Source: Arenibaculum pallidiluteum (lineage in GTDB: Bacteria > Pseudomonadota > Alphaproteobacteria > Azospirillales > Azospirillaceae). Taken from it: a DNA stretch of 64,000 nt. Position 1 is the first letter of the stretch, and each line of letters starts with the position of its first letter. A program made the translations under genes and the position numbers. The notes under the pieces are model-generated. The model ran no database searches. It worked only from the letters and a program-made list of their open reading frames with translations, and was not told where the DNA came from. The DNA lies in contig NZ_JAFIQU010000001.1 in the NCBI RefSeq assembly GCF_017355985.1, forward strand, positions 186,001-250,000, read 5' to 3'. This document shows positions 44,173 to 51,990 of the stretch, piece by piece.

Positions 44173-45138
44173 TCAGAACGGCCACTGGATCGGCTCGCCG
44201 GACGCAAGCGCCCTTTCCGCATCGGAGCAGGACATGAAGTCGATGCCGGCGCTGCGCGCCGCATAGCCGTCCACCACCGACGCGGCCACGTTCGGCGCCC
44301 CGGTATCCACCACCGGCGGCAGCAGCTTGGCCTCCCGGCTGGCGAAGTGCAGGAAGAAATTGTTCCGGAAGCAGGCGTTCACGCAGCGGCGCACGACGTC
44401 GTGATTGGCGTTGTAGAAGTCGAGGTCGTACAGGAACGGGTAGTGCTTCGCGGCCTCCCATATCCAGACGGCATTGAACCGCGGATCGATGAAGTGCTGC
44501 ATCCCGCTGCGCAGGATCTCCCACGACATCGCGGAGTTCTCGAAGTCCCAGAGGTCCCGTCCGTAGCGGAGATAGACGTCGAACAGGAAATCGCCGTGCA
44601 GCCGTGGCGAGCAGACGAAGACGCCGGTGTTGATGAAGCGGTCGCATGGCGGAACAAGACCCTTGAGCCGGTACATGTCGGCCACCGACATGTCCGCCAC
44701 GACCACTCGGCGTCCGTCCGCGCCGCGGGCCGCACTCATGGACAGGGCGTCGAGGAAGAGGAAGCGGCCGTACTGGTTGAAGACGTCGTCGGCCTCCGTC
44801 ATCCAGGGCGTCGCGTCCACCACCCCGATGCTGCCCTCAGGGACTCCTGCGGTGATGTCGGGCGCGATTCCGTCATTGATCAGGATGTCGGCGTCGATCC
44901 AGACCATGCGCGCGTAGCGCTTCATGGGCGGAAGCGACGCGACCAGGAGCTTCTGCCAGTGGATCGACTTCACCGACAGGTCCACGTTCCTGTCGATGGG
45001 AGCCTCGATCAGGAAGAGGTCGAAGCCGTGCCTGCGGCAGTAGCGCTCCCAGGTCGGCAGGTACCATTGGCGGAAGCTCTGCTGATACGCTTCGCCGCAC
45101 ACGACCGAGACGACGACGGTATCGGACCGCTGCTCCAT
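44173..45138 (-). CDS. Glycosyltransferase-like protein, paralogue 2
   Basis: A 321-residue paralogue of the protein at 10354-11343. Shared blocks include KSIHWQKLLVAS, MVWIDADILIND (the DxD site), PDITAGVPEG, VVDATPWMT, MYRLKG and VFVCSP. It has no signal or membrane helix. Nearest neighbours are flgH (convergent, after a terminator) and a miniprotein gene (divergent). The donor and acceptor are unknown. Confidence 0.6.
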   Translation of the reverse strand: MEQRSDTVVVSVVCGEAYQQSFRQWYLPTWERYCRRHGFDLFLIEAPIDRNVDLSVKSIHWQKLLVASLPPMKRYARMVWIDADILINDGIAPDITAGVPEGSIGVVDATPWMTEADDVFNQYGRFLFLDALSMSAARGADGRRVVVADMSVADMYRLKGLVPPCDRFINTGVFVCSPRLHGDFLFDVYLRYGRDLWDFENSAMSWEILRSGMQHFIDPRFNAVWIWEAAKHYPFLYDLDFYNANHDVVRRCVNACFRNNFFLHFASREAKLLPPVVDTGAPNVAASVVDGYAARSAGIDFMSCSDAERALASGEPIQWPF

Positions 45139-45461
45139 GAGGACCGGGGCTCCCGACGGCTGAACAGGCGCGGAGCATGGCAGGGAACCACTCCCCTGGG
45201 AACCGCCTCATCGCCCCATCGGGAAAGGCGCGGTCCGCCGAAGCACTACCACCATCGATCGAGGATCCCGGAGGCCGGCTGCCGCATTCTGAGGGAACAT
45301 GGCATCGCTCCGCGCCTTCCCGGCTGAAGGTATTTAGATAAAATTGCTGTAACTTCGAGTAACCCAACAGCACGCCCGGAGAGGCGCCAGTCGTTAACTA
45401 ATCATACAGAGCTTCAGGGGCAAATTCGACCAGACGAGCCCAGGAATTGGCGGGAAGCACC
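45139..45461. other. AT-richer intergenic region
   Basis: About 320 bases between the glycosyltransferase-like gene and the miniprotein. The last 150 bases are AT-rich for this genome (GTATTTAGATAAAATTGCTG and a GTTAAC). I see no RNA gene or promoter match with both elements. Confidence 0.4.
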
Positions 45462-45593
45462 ATGGTTGCGGAGCTGAAGAGCTTCAAGCGGGATTGGCAG
45501 CGCTGGTCGTCCGGCGAGCGCACGGCCGTCCGGATCATGGCCCTCGCCGGCGCTGCACTCGCCGGCCAGGCCTTCTGGACCCTGCTGGGTTAA
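45462..45593 (+). CDS. Membrane miniprotein (43 residues)
   Basis: A short open frame encoding MVAELKSFKRDWQRWSSGER followed by a hydrophobic segment (VRIMALAGAALAGQAFWTLL) and ending at TAA. GGGAAG lies 5 bases before the ATG, the codons are GC-rich at third positions, and the design (basic amphipathic head plus one membrane helix) is typical of small inner-membrane proteins. No homologue is known to me. Confidence 0.45.
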   Translation: MVAELKSFKRDWQRWSSGERTAVRIMALAGAALAGQAFWTLLG

Positions 45594-45771
45594 AACGCAG
45601 GGTTCGGCGCCATCCCCCGCCCGACGGCTGCTCCGGCGCGGCCCAACCGTCACCACAGCCGCGACCCGAACGACCAGGCACGCACGCATCCGAAGCAGCA
45701 TCCCGAACCCCGGAATGCGACAGGCCGGATGCGCCCATGGGGCAAGGAACTCCAGGACATCTCGGACGGGC

Positions 45772-46323
45772 TCAGGCGCCGAGCCCTCGGCGCATCGCGG
45801 CCGGGTCCGCCAGAATCGCGTCGACGGTCCCGCCGACATCCATGTCGGAGCTGTCGATCCAATGCCCGATCCTCGGCGTGTGCTCCTGGACGAGCTCCGC
45901 CAGAAACTCCGGCGTCCACGCGTCGGAATAGACCGTCTTGGCGCGCCCTCTCTCGCGCTCGATGAGGCTCGCCAGGCTCGGCGCCAGAACGACCACGCCC
46001 GGTCTCCAGCGGGCGAGCCGCTCGACGGCGGCGCCCAGATGCCGTCCCAGCATCACGTCCTGGTACACCGCGACGAACCCCGCCTCGGCATAGCGTTCGG
46101 CGACCATGCATCCGAGCTCGTAGCGCAAGGCAAGCTGCGCAAGGGCCTCCTCCGTGGGGTCGGGCATCATCGGGGCGGTGCCGCTCACGATCATCCTGCG
46201 GAAGACGTCGCCACGCACATGGGCGGCCCGCGGCAGCCGCTCGGCGAGCGCCTGGGCGACCGACGACTTTCCGGCCGCCATGGCGCCGGTGATCACGATG
46301 ACGCGGGGAAGCTCTTCGTCCAT
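45772..46323 (-). CDS. P-loop kinase-like ATPase
   Basis: A 183-residue protein with Walker A in VITGAMAAGKSSVAQAL (residues 9-25), a lid/arginine region with HVRGDVFRRMIVSG, and VAVYQDVMLGRHLGAAVERL. It resembles small-molecule kinases of the chloramphenicol phosphotransferase/zeta-toxin/shikimate-kinase type. The substrate is not evident. AAGGGA lies 8 bases before the ATG. It is divergent from the mocR-type gene, so it could be part of that system or independent. Confidence 0.7.
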   Translation of the reverse strand: MDEELPRVIVITGAMAAGKSSVAQALAERLPRAAHVRGDVFRRMIVSGTAPMMPDPTEEALAQLALRYELGCMVAERYAEAGFVAVYQDVMLGRHLGAAVERLARWRPGVVVLAPSLASLIERERGRAKTVYSDAWTPEFLAELVQEHTPRIGHWIDSSDMDVGGTVDAILADPAAMRRGLGA

Positions 46324-46523
46324 GTCCGTGATCCCTTGTCCGACGGGGAGGATCGCGCATGGAACAATCTGCCCCGTCTCCGACTGTCCAGCTCAGCATG
46401 CCCGCCCGTGGCCTTCAAGACACCTGGAACACATATTCTGCTGCCTCGTCCCTCGCTGCCGGTGTAAGACAAGCATAGGACAAGATCGCGCCGGTGCGGC
46501 GCAGACGCGTGGAGGCACGGGCG

Positions 46524-48014
46524 GTGGGCGACAAATTGGCGCTTGGCTTCATGGTGCCGCTCGCACGCGACGGCGGGGTGCCCGTCTTCGCCCAGATCCG
46601 GGACCGGCTGATCGCGATGATCGACTCCGGGGAGATCGCGGCCGGAACGCGGCTGCCGCCGATCCGCGCCCTGGCCTCCACCCTTTCCGTCAATCCCATG
46701 ACGGTCGCCAAGGCCTACCGCGAACTGGCCGAGCGCGGCCATGTCCGCTCGCGCGGAAGCGGCGGGACCTTCGTCCTCGCCGGTGCGTCGCCGCCCCCGG
46801 CCGGCGACGCGCCCCCCGGCAGGCCCGAGCCCCAGGCCGTCCCCCTGACGGCACGACTGTTCGAGCTGGCCCGGGCTCCGGGCGTGATCGGCTTCACGGC
46901 GAATTATCCCGGACCCGCCGAGGGCGACGTGGTCACCTTCCGCCGCCGGCTGTCCGAACTGGCGCAGGATCCCGAGTCCGACCGGTTCTTCCGCTACGAT
47001 CCGCCCGCGGGCCGCCTCTGCCTGCGCGAGGAGATCGCCCGCATGGCGGAGGAGCAGGGAATGTCGGTGCGGCCCGGCGAGGTCATGGTGACAGCAGGCG
47101 GTCAGCAGGCGATCGATCTGGTGGTCCGCGCCCTGCTCCGCCCCGGCGACCTCGTCCTCGTCGAGCGCCCGACCTATTTCGGCGCGCTCAACGCCATGCG
47201 TGAGGCAGGCGCGCGCTTTGCGGAGCTGCCGCTCGGGCCGGATGGTCCGGATCTCGGTCGGCTGGAAGTGCTGCTCGCCGCGGAGCCGCCGCGCCTCGTC
47301 TATCTCAATCCGACCTTCCAGAACCCAACGGGCGCCACGCTCGGCGCCGCGAAGCGCCAGGCGATCCTGGACCTGCTGATCCGCAGGGGAGTTCCCCTGC
47401 TCGAGGACGACCACTGCCCGGAGCTGCGTTTCCGGGGCGATCCGGTTCCTCCCTTCCGGGCTCTTCCGGGCGCCGCCGAAACGGTCTTCTACGCGCGCGG
47501 CTTCGGAAAGGCGCTCGTCCCCGGCGTCCGGCTGGGCTTTCTGCTGGCGCCTGCTTGGGCGCACCGCCGGCTGGCCGAGCTCAAATCGCTCACCGATCTG
47601 CAATCGAACGCATTCATGCAAGGTGCGCTCGCCAGCTGGCTTGCCTCGGATCGGGTCGCGACGGTGGAGCGGCTGGTGCGGGTCTACGGTGCCCGCCAGC
47701 AGGCGCTGGTGGACGCGTTGCGCGCCGGTCTGCCGCCGGGCTCCGGGGTCTCGCAGCCCGACGGAGGCCTGAGCCTGTGGATCGCGCTGCCGGGCGAGGT
47801 GCCGTCAGGCGACATCTACTACAGGGCCGTGAACCGGGGGGTCGCATTCGTTCCGGGAGCGCCCTTCTACGCGACCGCTCCGGATTCCCGCACCATGCGC
47901 CTGAGCTTCGGCCTCGTGCCCGACCATGAGATCCGGGAGGGCGCACGCCGCCTTTGCTCTCTGATCTGCGATCTCTCGGATCCATCGATGCATTGGGCGA
48001 GCTGGGCCGTATAG
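46524..48014 (+). CDS. MocR-type regulator (GntR HTH fused to aminotransferase domain)
   Basis: A 496-residue MocR/GabR-family regulator. The N-terminal winged helix has VPVFAQIRDRLIAMIDSGEI, LPPIRALASTLSVNPMTVAK and YRELAERGHV. A fold-type-I PLP domain follows, with VMVTAGGQQAIDLVVRALLR, YLNPTFQNPTGATL, LEDDHCPEL and the PLP lysine probably in FYARGFGKALVPGVRLG. Such regulators sense a PLP-reactive amine and bind direct repeats. The start is a GTG with GGAGG 8 bases upstream. It precedes the catabolic gene set, and candidate operators lie right after it. Confidence 0.88.
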   Translation: MGDKLALGFMVPLARDGGVPVFAQIRDRLIAMIDSGEIAAGTRLPPIRALASTLSVNPMTVAKAYRELAERGHVRSRGSGGTFVLAGASPPPAGDAPPGRPEPQAVPLTARLFELARAPGVIGFTANYPGPAEGDVVTFRRRLSELAQDPESDRFFRYDPPAGRLCLREEIARMAEEQGMSVRPGEVMVTAGGQQAIDLVVRALLRPGDLVLVERPTYFGALNAMREAGARFAELPLGPDGPDLGRLEVLLAAEPPRLVYLNPTFQNPTGATLGAAKRQAILDLLIRRGVPLLEDDHCPELRFRGDPVPPFRALPGAAETVFYARGFGKALVPGVRLGFLLAPAWAHRRLAELKSLTDLQSNAFMQGALASWLASDRVATVERLVRVYGARQQALVDALRAGLPPGSGVSQPDGGLSLWIALPGEVPSGDIYYRAVNRGVAFVPGAPFYATAPDSRTMRLSFGLVPDHEIREGARRLCSLICDLSDPSMHWASWAV

Positions 48015-48025
48015 GGCAAGCGATC

Positions 48026-48056
48026 TTTGTATTAGTCCTTTGCTATATTGTATCAG
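48026..48056. promoter_or_regulatory. Direct repeat, candidate MocR operator
   Basis: TTTGTATTAG at 48026 and ATTGTATCAG at 48047 are direct repeats 21 bases apart, two DNA turns, as MocR regulators require. A reverse-oriented TTGTATC lies at 48192-48198. It is just after the regulator gene and before the oxygenase gene. Confidence 0.4.
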
Positions 48057-48161
48057 TTCTAATTCGGGCAGTTGCGTAAAGCTTGGCCCCCAACCTGCTC
48101 AATAAGCATGCTACTCCCTTTGCCAGACCGCGGAAAGCCGCTTCGCAGCTGATCCCCGGAT

Positions 48162-48176
48162 TGGCACGCCGCTTGC
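48162..48176 (+). promoter_or_regulatory. Sigma-54 promoter of the catabolic unit
   Basis: TGGCACGCCGCTTGC is an exact sigma-54 consensus (TGGCAC-N5-TTGC). The oxygenase ATG is 46 bases downstream. In nitrogen catabolism this implies activation under nitrogen limitation by an NtrC-like protein, which is not in the window. Confidence 0.7.
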
Positions 48177-48182
48177 TAAGTC

Positions 48183-48207
48183 TTGTAGCACGATACAACG
48201 CTGCTAC
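48183..48207. promoter_or_regulatory. Nested inverted repeats at the predicted start
   Basis: TTGTA-N6-TACAA (48183-48198) lies inside GTAGCA-N11-TGCTAC (48185-48207), across the expected transcription start of the sigma-54 promoter. A regulator bound here could block or modulate transcription. Confidence 0.35.
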
Positions 48208-48221
48208 GAGAGGGAAGGGCA

Positions 48222-49694
48222 ATGGGCCCAGCGCGCGAAGATGCGGTTACCGCCCTGGCGGAGCGTGTGCGCCGCGATCTCGACATCCTGGCCTATCCCA
48301 ACGTCGACTGGGTGCAGCCGGCCATCCATCGCTCGGGCCTGCACGTCCATGACGTCGTCGTGGTCGGTGCCGGGCAGTCGGGGCTGGCGGTCGCGCTCGG
48401 CCTCCGGCGCGACGGGGTCACCAACGTGCTCGTCCTCGACAGGGCGACGGAAGGGCGCGAAGGGCCGTGGGAGACCTTCGCGCGCATGGACAAGCTCCGC
48501 ACGCCGCGCTTCCTGGTCGGGCTCGAGCAGGGAATTCCAAGCCTCTGCCTGCGGAGCTGGTACGAGGCGCGATACGGGGAGGACGCCTGGCTCGCGCTCG
48601 ACCGCCTTCCGCGCATCGAGTGGATGGCCTATCTCCGCTGGTACCGCGGCTCCCTCGGCCTGCCCGTACGCAACGAGACCGCCCTCGAGACGGTCGAGCC
48701 CGACGGCGATGTCCTCGCCCTGCGCGTGCGCAGCCCCTCGGGACCGGAGACGCTGCTGGCGCGCCGGCTGGTGCTGGCGACCGGCTATGACGGCGGCGGC
48801 GAGTGGCGCATCCCCGCCCATATCCGCGAGGCCCTGCCCCCCGAGGTCTGCCGGCACTCGAACACGGTGATCGACTTCGGCCGCGTGCGCGGCAAGCGCG
48901 TGGGCGTGCTCGGGCATGGGGCCTCGGCCTTCGACGCCTCGTTGGCCGCGCTGCGCAACGGTGCAGCCTCGGTGGACCTGTGCTTCCGGCGGGCCGGCCT
49001 GCCCGGCGTCAATCCGCACCGCTGGATCGAGTTCGCGGGCTTCCTGAAGCATTTCCCCGATCTCGACGACGCGGTGCGCTGGCGCGTGAACCATCATTTC
49101 GACAAGGTCGACCAGCCGCCGGCCCGCCACAGCTTCGATGCGGCCCATGCGTTCGCGAACTTCCGCGTGCATCCGGGCGCGCCCTGGACGCGGGTCGCGT
49201 GGGAAGACGGCGAGGTCAAGGTCGAGACGCCGTCCGGCCGCCTCGCTTTCGACGAGGTGGTATGCGCCACGGGGTCGGCGATCGATCTCGGTCATCGCCC
49301 CGAACTGCGTCCTTTCGCCGGCGAGATCGCGCGCTGGGCGGACCGTTACGTGCCCCCGCCCGAGGAGGCGCACCCGACGCTGGAGCAGTATCCCTATCTC
49401 GGGGCCCATTACGAGCTGCAGCCGCGCACGGCCGGCCAGGCTTCGTTCCTGGAGCGGATCTACGCTTTCAACTTCTCGGCCATCGTCAGCATGGGCCCCC
49501 ACTCGACCTCGATCAGCGGCCACAAATACTCGATCCCGCGGATCGTCGCCGGAATCACCCGCAGCCTGTTCCGCGAGCAGGCCGGCTGGCTGGTGCCGGC
49601 CCTCGAGGCCTATGACGAGGTCGAGCTGGAGTTGCCGGTGCGCGACTGCGCCCCCTCGGTCGCCCTCTTCGAATCCCCCCACGCAGCGGAGTGA
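48222..49694 (+). CDS. FAD/NAD(P)-dependent monooxygenase-like protein
   Basis: A 490-residue flavoprotein with two dinucleotide-binding motifs: VVVVGAGQSGLAVALGLRRD (FAD, about residues 45-64) and RVGVLGHGASAFDASLAALR (NADPH, about 226-245). Two such folds suggest a class-B flavin monooxygenase rather than a HpxO-type urate hydroxylase. GAGGGAAGGG lies before the ATG. As the first gene of the unit, it is probably the step that oxidises the substrate. The precise reaction is unknown. Confidence 0.72.
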   Translation: MGPAREDAVTALAERVRRDLDILAYPNVDWVQPAIHRSGLHVHDVVVVGAGQSGLAVALGLRRDGVTNVLVLDRATEGREGPWETFARMDKLRTPRFLVGLEQGIPSLCLRSWYEARYGEDAWLALDRLPRIEWMAYLRWYRGSLGLPVRNETALETVEPDGDVLALRVRSPSGPETLLARRLVLATGYDGGGEWRIPAHIREALPPEVCRHSNTVIDFGRVRGKRVGVLGHGASAFDASLAALRNGAASVDLCFRRAGLPGVNPHRWIEFAGFLKHFPDLDDAVRWRVNHHFDKVDQPPARHSFDAAHAFANFRVHPGAPWTRVAWEDGEVKVETPSGRLAFDEVVCATGSAIDLGHRPELRPFAGEIARWADRYVPPPEEAHPTLEQYPYLGAHYELQPRTAGQASFLERIYAFNFSAIVSMGPHSTSISGHKYSIPRIVAGITRSLFREQAGWLVPALEAYDEVELELPVRDCAPSVALFESPHAAE

Positions 49695-49698
49695 CGCC

Positions 49699-50244
49699 GT
49701 GACCAATCCGACACCAGCGACCGGGACGCCTGGCGAGCCAGCGGTCATCGATCTTCGCCTGGACCCCGTCTCGCGCGAGGCATTCGCCCCCTTCGGCGAC
49801 CTGATCGAGGCGTCGGAGGACGGCGTTCCCTTCGGCGCCCAGGACGCGCGCCTCGATCTATCGGGCGGGACGCCGCGGTTCTACATCATGCGCCTCCACG
49901 GCAAGCCGCCGGTGGTCCGGCGGATCACGCGGCACCGGAACGTCACGCAGTGCCTCGCCAGCGTCGGCGGCCGCCCATGGTTCCTGGCCGTCGCCGCGCC
50001 GGACGGCCTCGACGATCCCGCGGCCGAGCCGTCGCCCGACGGCATCCGCGGCTTCCTGATCCCCGGCGACGTGGCCGTGGCGCTGCGCAAGGGCACCTGG
50101 CACGCGGGGCCCTTCTTCGAGGGGGACGAGCTGTCCTTCTTCAACCTCGAGCTCAGCGACACGAACGAGGTCGACCACCACAACGCACATCTGGACCGGC
50201 GCCACGGGATTGCCCTGCGCCTTGTCCCGCCGTCCACGACCTGA
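49699..50244 (+). CDS. allA: Ureidoglycolate lyase
   Basis: A 181-residue AllA-type cupin-like enzyme that splits ureidoglycolate into glyoxylate and urea. Core blocks are [50 protein letters not shown] and [15 protein letters not shown]. The start is a GTG 4 bases after the oxygenase stop, with GGAGTGA before it. It is the only gene in the set whose family reaction is well defined, and points to ureides as end products; a related substrate is possible. Confidence 0.82.
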   Translation: MTNPTPATGTPGEPAVIDLRLDPVSREAFAPFGDLIEASEDGVPFGAQDARLDLSGGTPRFYIMRLHGKPPVVRRITRHRNVTQCLASVGGRPWFLAVAAPDGLDDPAAEPSPDGIRGFLIPGDVAVALRKGTWHAGPFFEGDELSFFNLELSDTNEVDHHNAHLDRRHGIALRLVPPSTT

Positions 50245-50261
50245 AGCCACGGAAGGCCGCG

Positions 50262-51128
50262 ATGACCGAACCCATGGTGCGGATCTGGAACCTCCACAAG
50301 AGCTACGGCCGCAACGCGGTGCTCAAGGGCATCGACCTGGAGGTGAGCAGCGGCGAGGTCGTCGTGATCATCGGGCCGTCCGGCTCGGGCAAGAGCACTC
50401 TGCTGTCCTGCATCAACTTCCTCGAACCCTTCGAGGCCGGCTCGGTGAAGGTCGACGGCGAGTATGTCGGCTTCGGACCCGAGCGCGACGGGGTGCGCGT
50501 CCGGCTGCCGGAGCGCCAGCTCGACCGCCTGCGGACACGCATCGGGATCGTGTTCCAGCAGTTCAACCTCTTCCCCCACATGACCGTCCTCGAGAACCTC
50601 ATCGAGGCACCCGTGCATGTGAAGCGCGAGCCGCGCGAGCAGGCGGTCGCCAGGGCACGGGCCCTGCTCGGGCGCGTCGGGCTCGCCGCGAAGGAGACGG
50701 CCTATCCCGGCCAGCTCTCGGGCGGCCAGCAGCAGCGCGTCGCGATCGCCCGGGCGCTGTGCATGGATCCCAAGGTCATGCTGTTCGACGAGGTCACCTC
50801 GGCGCTCGATCCCGAGCTCGTCGGCGAGGTGCTGAACGTGATGCGCGATCTCGCGCGCGACGGCATGACCATGATCGCCGTCACCCACGAGATGGCCTTC
50901 GCCCGCGACGTCGCCGACCGCGTCGTCTTCATGGATGGCGGCGTGATCGTCGAGCAGGGCACCCCCGAGCAGATCTTCGGCGCCCCGCGCGAGGCACGCA
51001 CCCGCGCCTTCCTGCGCAAGTTCCTCGAACAGGGCGATGGGCACGGCCCCGCGGGCGCGCCCGAGCCGTCCCCGACCTCCGACTTCGTCCCCTTCCCAAG
51101 GTTCCTGGAAGGTACCGCCGGAGCGTGA
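50262..51128 (+). CDS. Amino-acid-type ABC transporter ATPase
   Basis: A 288-residue ATPase of the GlnQ/HisP class. Walker A is [11 protein letters not shown], the Q loop is in [14 protein letters not shown], the signature is [15 protein letters not shown], Walker B is [14 protein letters not shown] and the switch His is in VTHEMAFA. It has an extra Pro-rich C-terminal tail of about 30 residues. It begins 17 bases after the lyase and drives import with the binding protein and permease of this unit. Confidence 0.93.
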   Translation: MTEPMVRIWNLHKSYGRNAVLKGIDLEVSSGEVVVIIGPSGSGKSTLLSCINFLEPFEAGSVKVDGEYVGFGPERDGVRVRLPERQLDRLRTRIGIVFQQFNLFPHMTVLENLIEAPVHVKREPREQAVARARALLGRVGLAAKETAYPGQLSGGQQQRVAIARALCMDPKVMLFDEVTSALDPELVGEVLNVMRDLARDGMTMIAVTHEMAFARDVADRVVFMDGGVIVEQGTPEQIFGAPREARTRAFLRKFLEQGDGHGPAGAPEPSPTSDFVPFPRFLEGTAGA

Positions 51129-51189
51129 GGCCCGCCCCGGCCGCGCGGCCCGCGGCCTCGTCAACTCGACACCTGACATGGAGGAAATG

Positions 51190-51990
51190 ATGTATGCGAG
51201 CAGGTTCATGGCCGGGATCGGCCGCGTCGTCCTCGCGGCCGCGGCCGCCATCGGGATTTCGTCCGCGGCGAGCGCCGAGACGACGCTCGACAAGGTCCTG
51301 CGCACCAAGACGATGACGGTCGCGAACTCCTTCGCCTACGCACCCTTCGGCTATGTCGAGAACGGCAAGCCGAGCGGGTTCGACGTCGACCTCGGCGAGG
51401 AGATCGCCCGGCGCATGGGCGTCGAGGTCAAATGGGAGAAGATCGACTTCAAGGGGATCATCGCCGCGCTGACCTCGGGGCGGGTGGACGCCCTGATCAC
51501 GGCGATGACCTGGTCGCCCGAACGCGCCGAGCGGATACTCTTCTCGGCACCCTACTACGATGCCGGCATCGGCGCGGCCTACCGCGAGGGCAAGCCCATC
51601 GCAAAGCCCGAGGAGCTCGCGGGCAAGGTCGTGGGCCTGCAGCTCGGCTCGGCGGGAGACCGGTGGACGCGCGACAACTACGGATCCGCGGTCAAGGAGA
51701 TCAAGTCCTACGACGAGATCCTGCTGGCCCTGAAGGACCTGGACAGCGGCCGCGTCGAGGTCGTCGTCTCAGCGCTCCCGGCGGTCAAGTACGCGATGCG
51801 CAACATGCCTGCCATCCGCGTGACCCCCGTCTGGGACGGCCGCGTCGTCGGCATCAACACCCGCAAGGACGACACCGCCCTGATGGCCGAGTTCGACAGC
51901 CATCTCGCGGCGCTCAAGGCCGAAGGCTTCCTCGACAAGCTCGAGGCAAAGTGGTTCGGTCCCGCCAAGAGCGCCATGGCCGCCCAATGA
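51190..51990 (+). CDS. Family-3 substrate-binding protein of the ABC transporter
   Basis: A 266-residue periplasmic binding protein. The signal peptide (to about 28) is followed by VANSFAYAPFGYVENGKPSG, FKGIIAALTSGRVDALITAM and SPERAERILFSAPYYDAG, the SBP_bac_3 core that binds polar amino acids or related nitrogen compounds. GGAGGA lies just before two adjacent ATGs; I took the second, for spacing. Its stop overlaps the next start (ATGA). Confidence 0.88.
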   Translation: MYASRFMAGIGRVVLAAAAAIGISSAASAETTLDKVLRTKTMTVANSFAYAPFGYVENGKPSGFDVDLGEEIARRMGVEVKWEKIDFKGIIAALTSGRVDALITAMTWSPERAERILFSAPYYDAGIGAAYREGKPIAKPEELAGKVVGLQLGSAGDRWTRDNYGSAVKEIKSYDEILLALKDLDSGRVEVVVSALPAVKYAMRNMPAIRVTPVWDGRVVGINTRKDDTALMAEFDSHLAALKAEGFLDKLEAKWFGPAKSAMAAQ

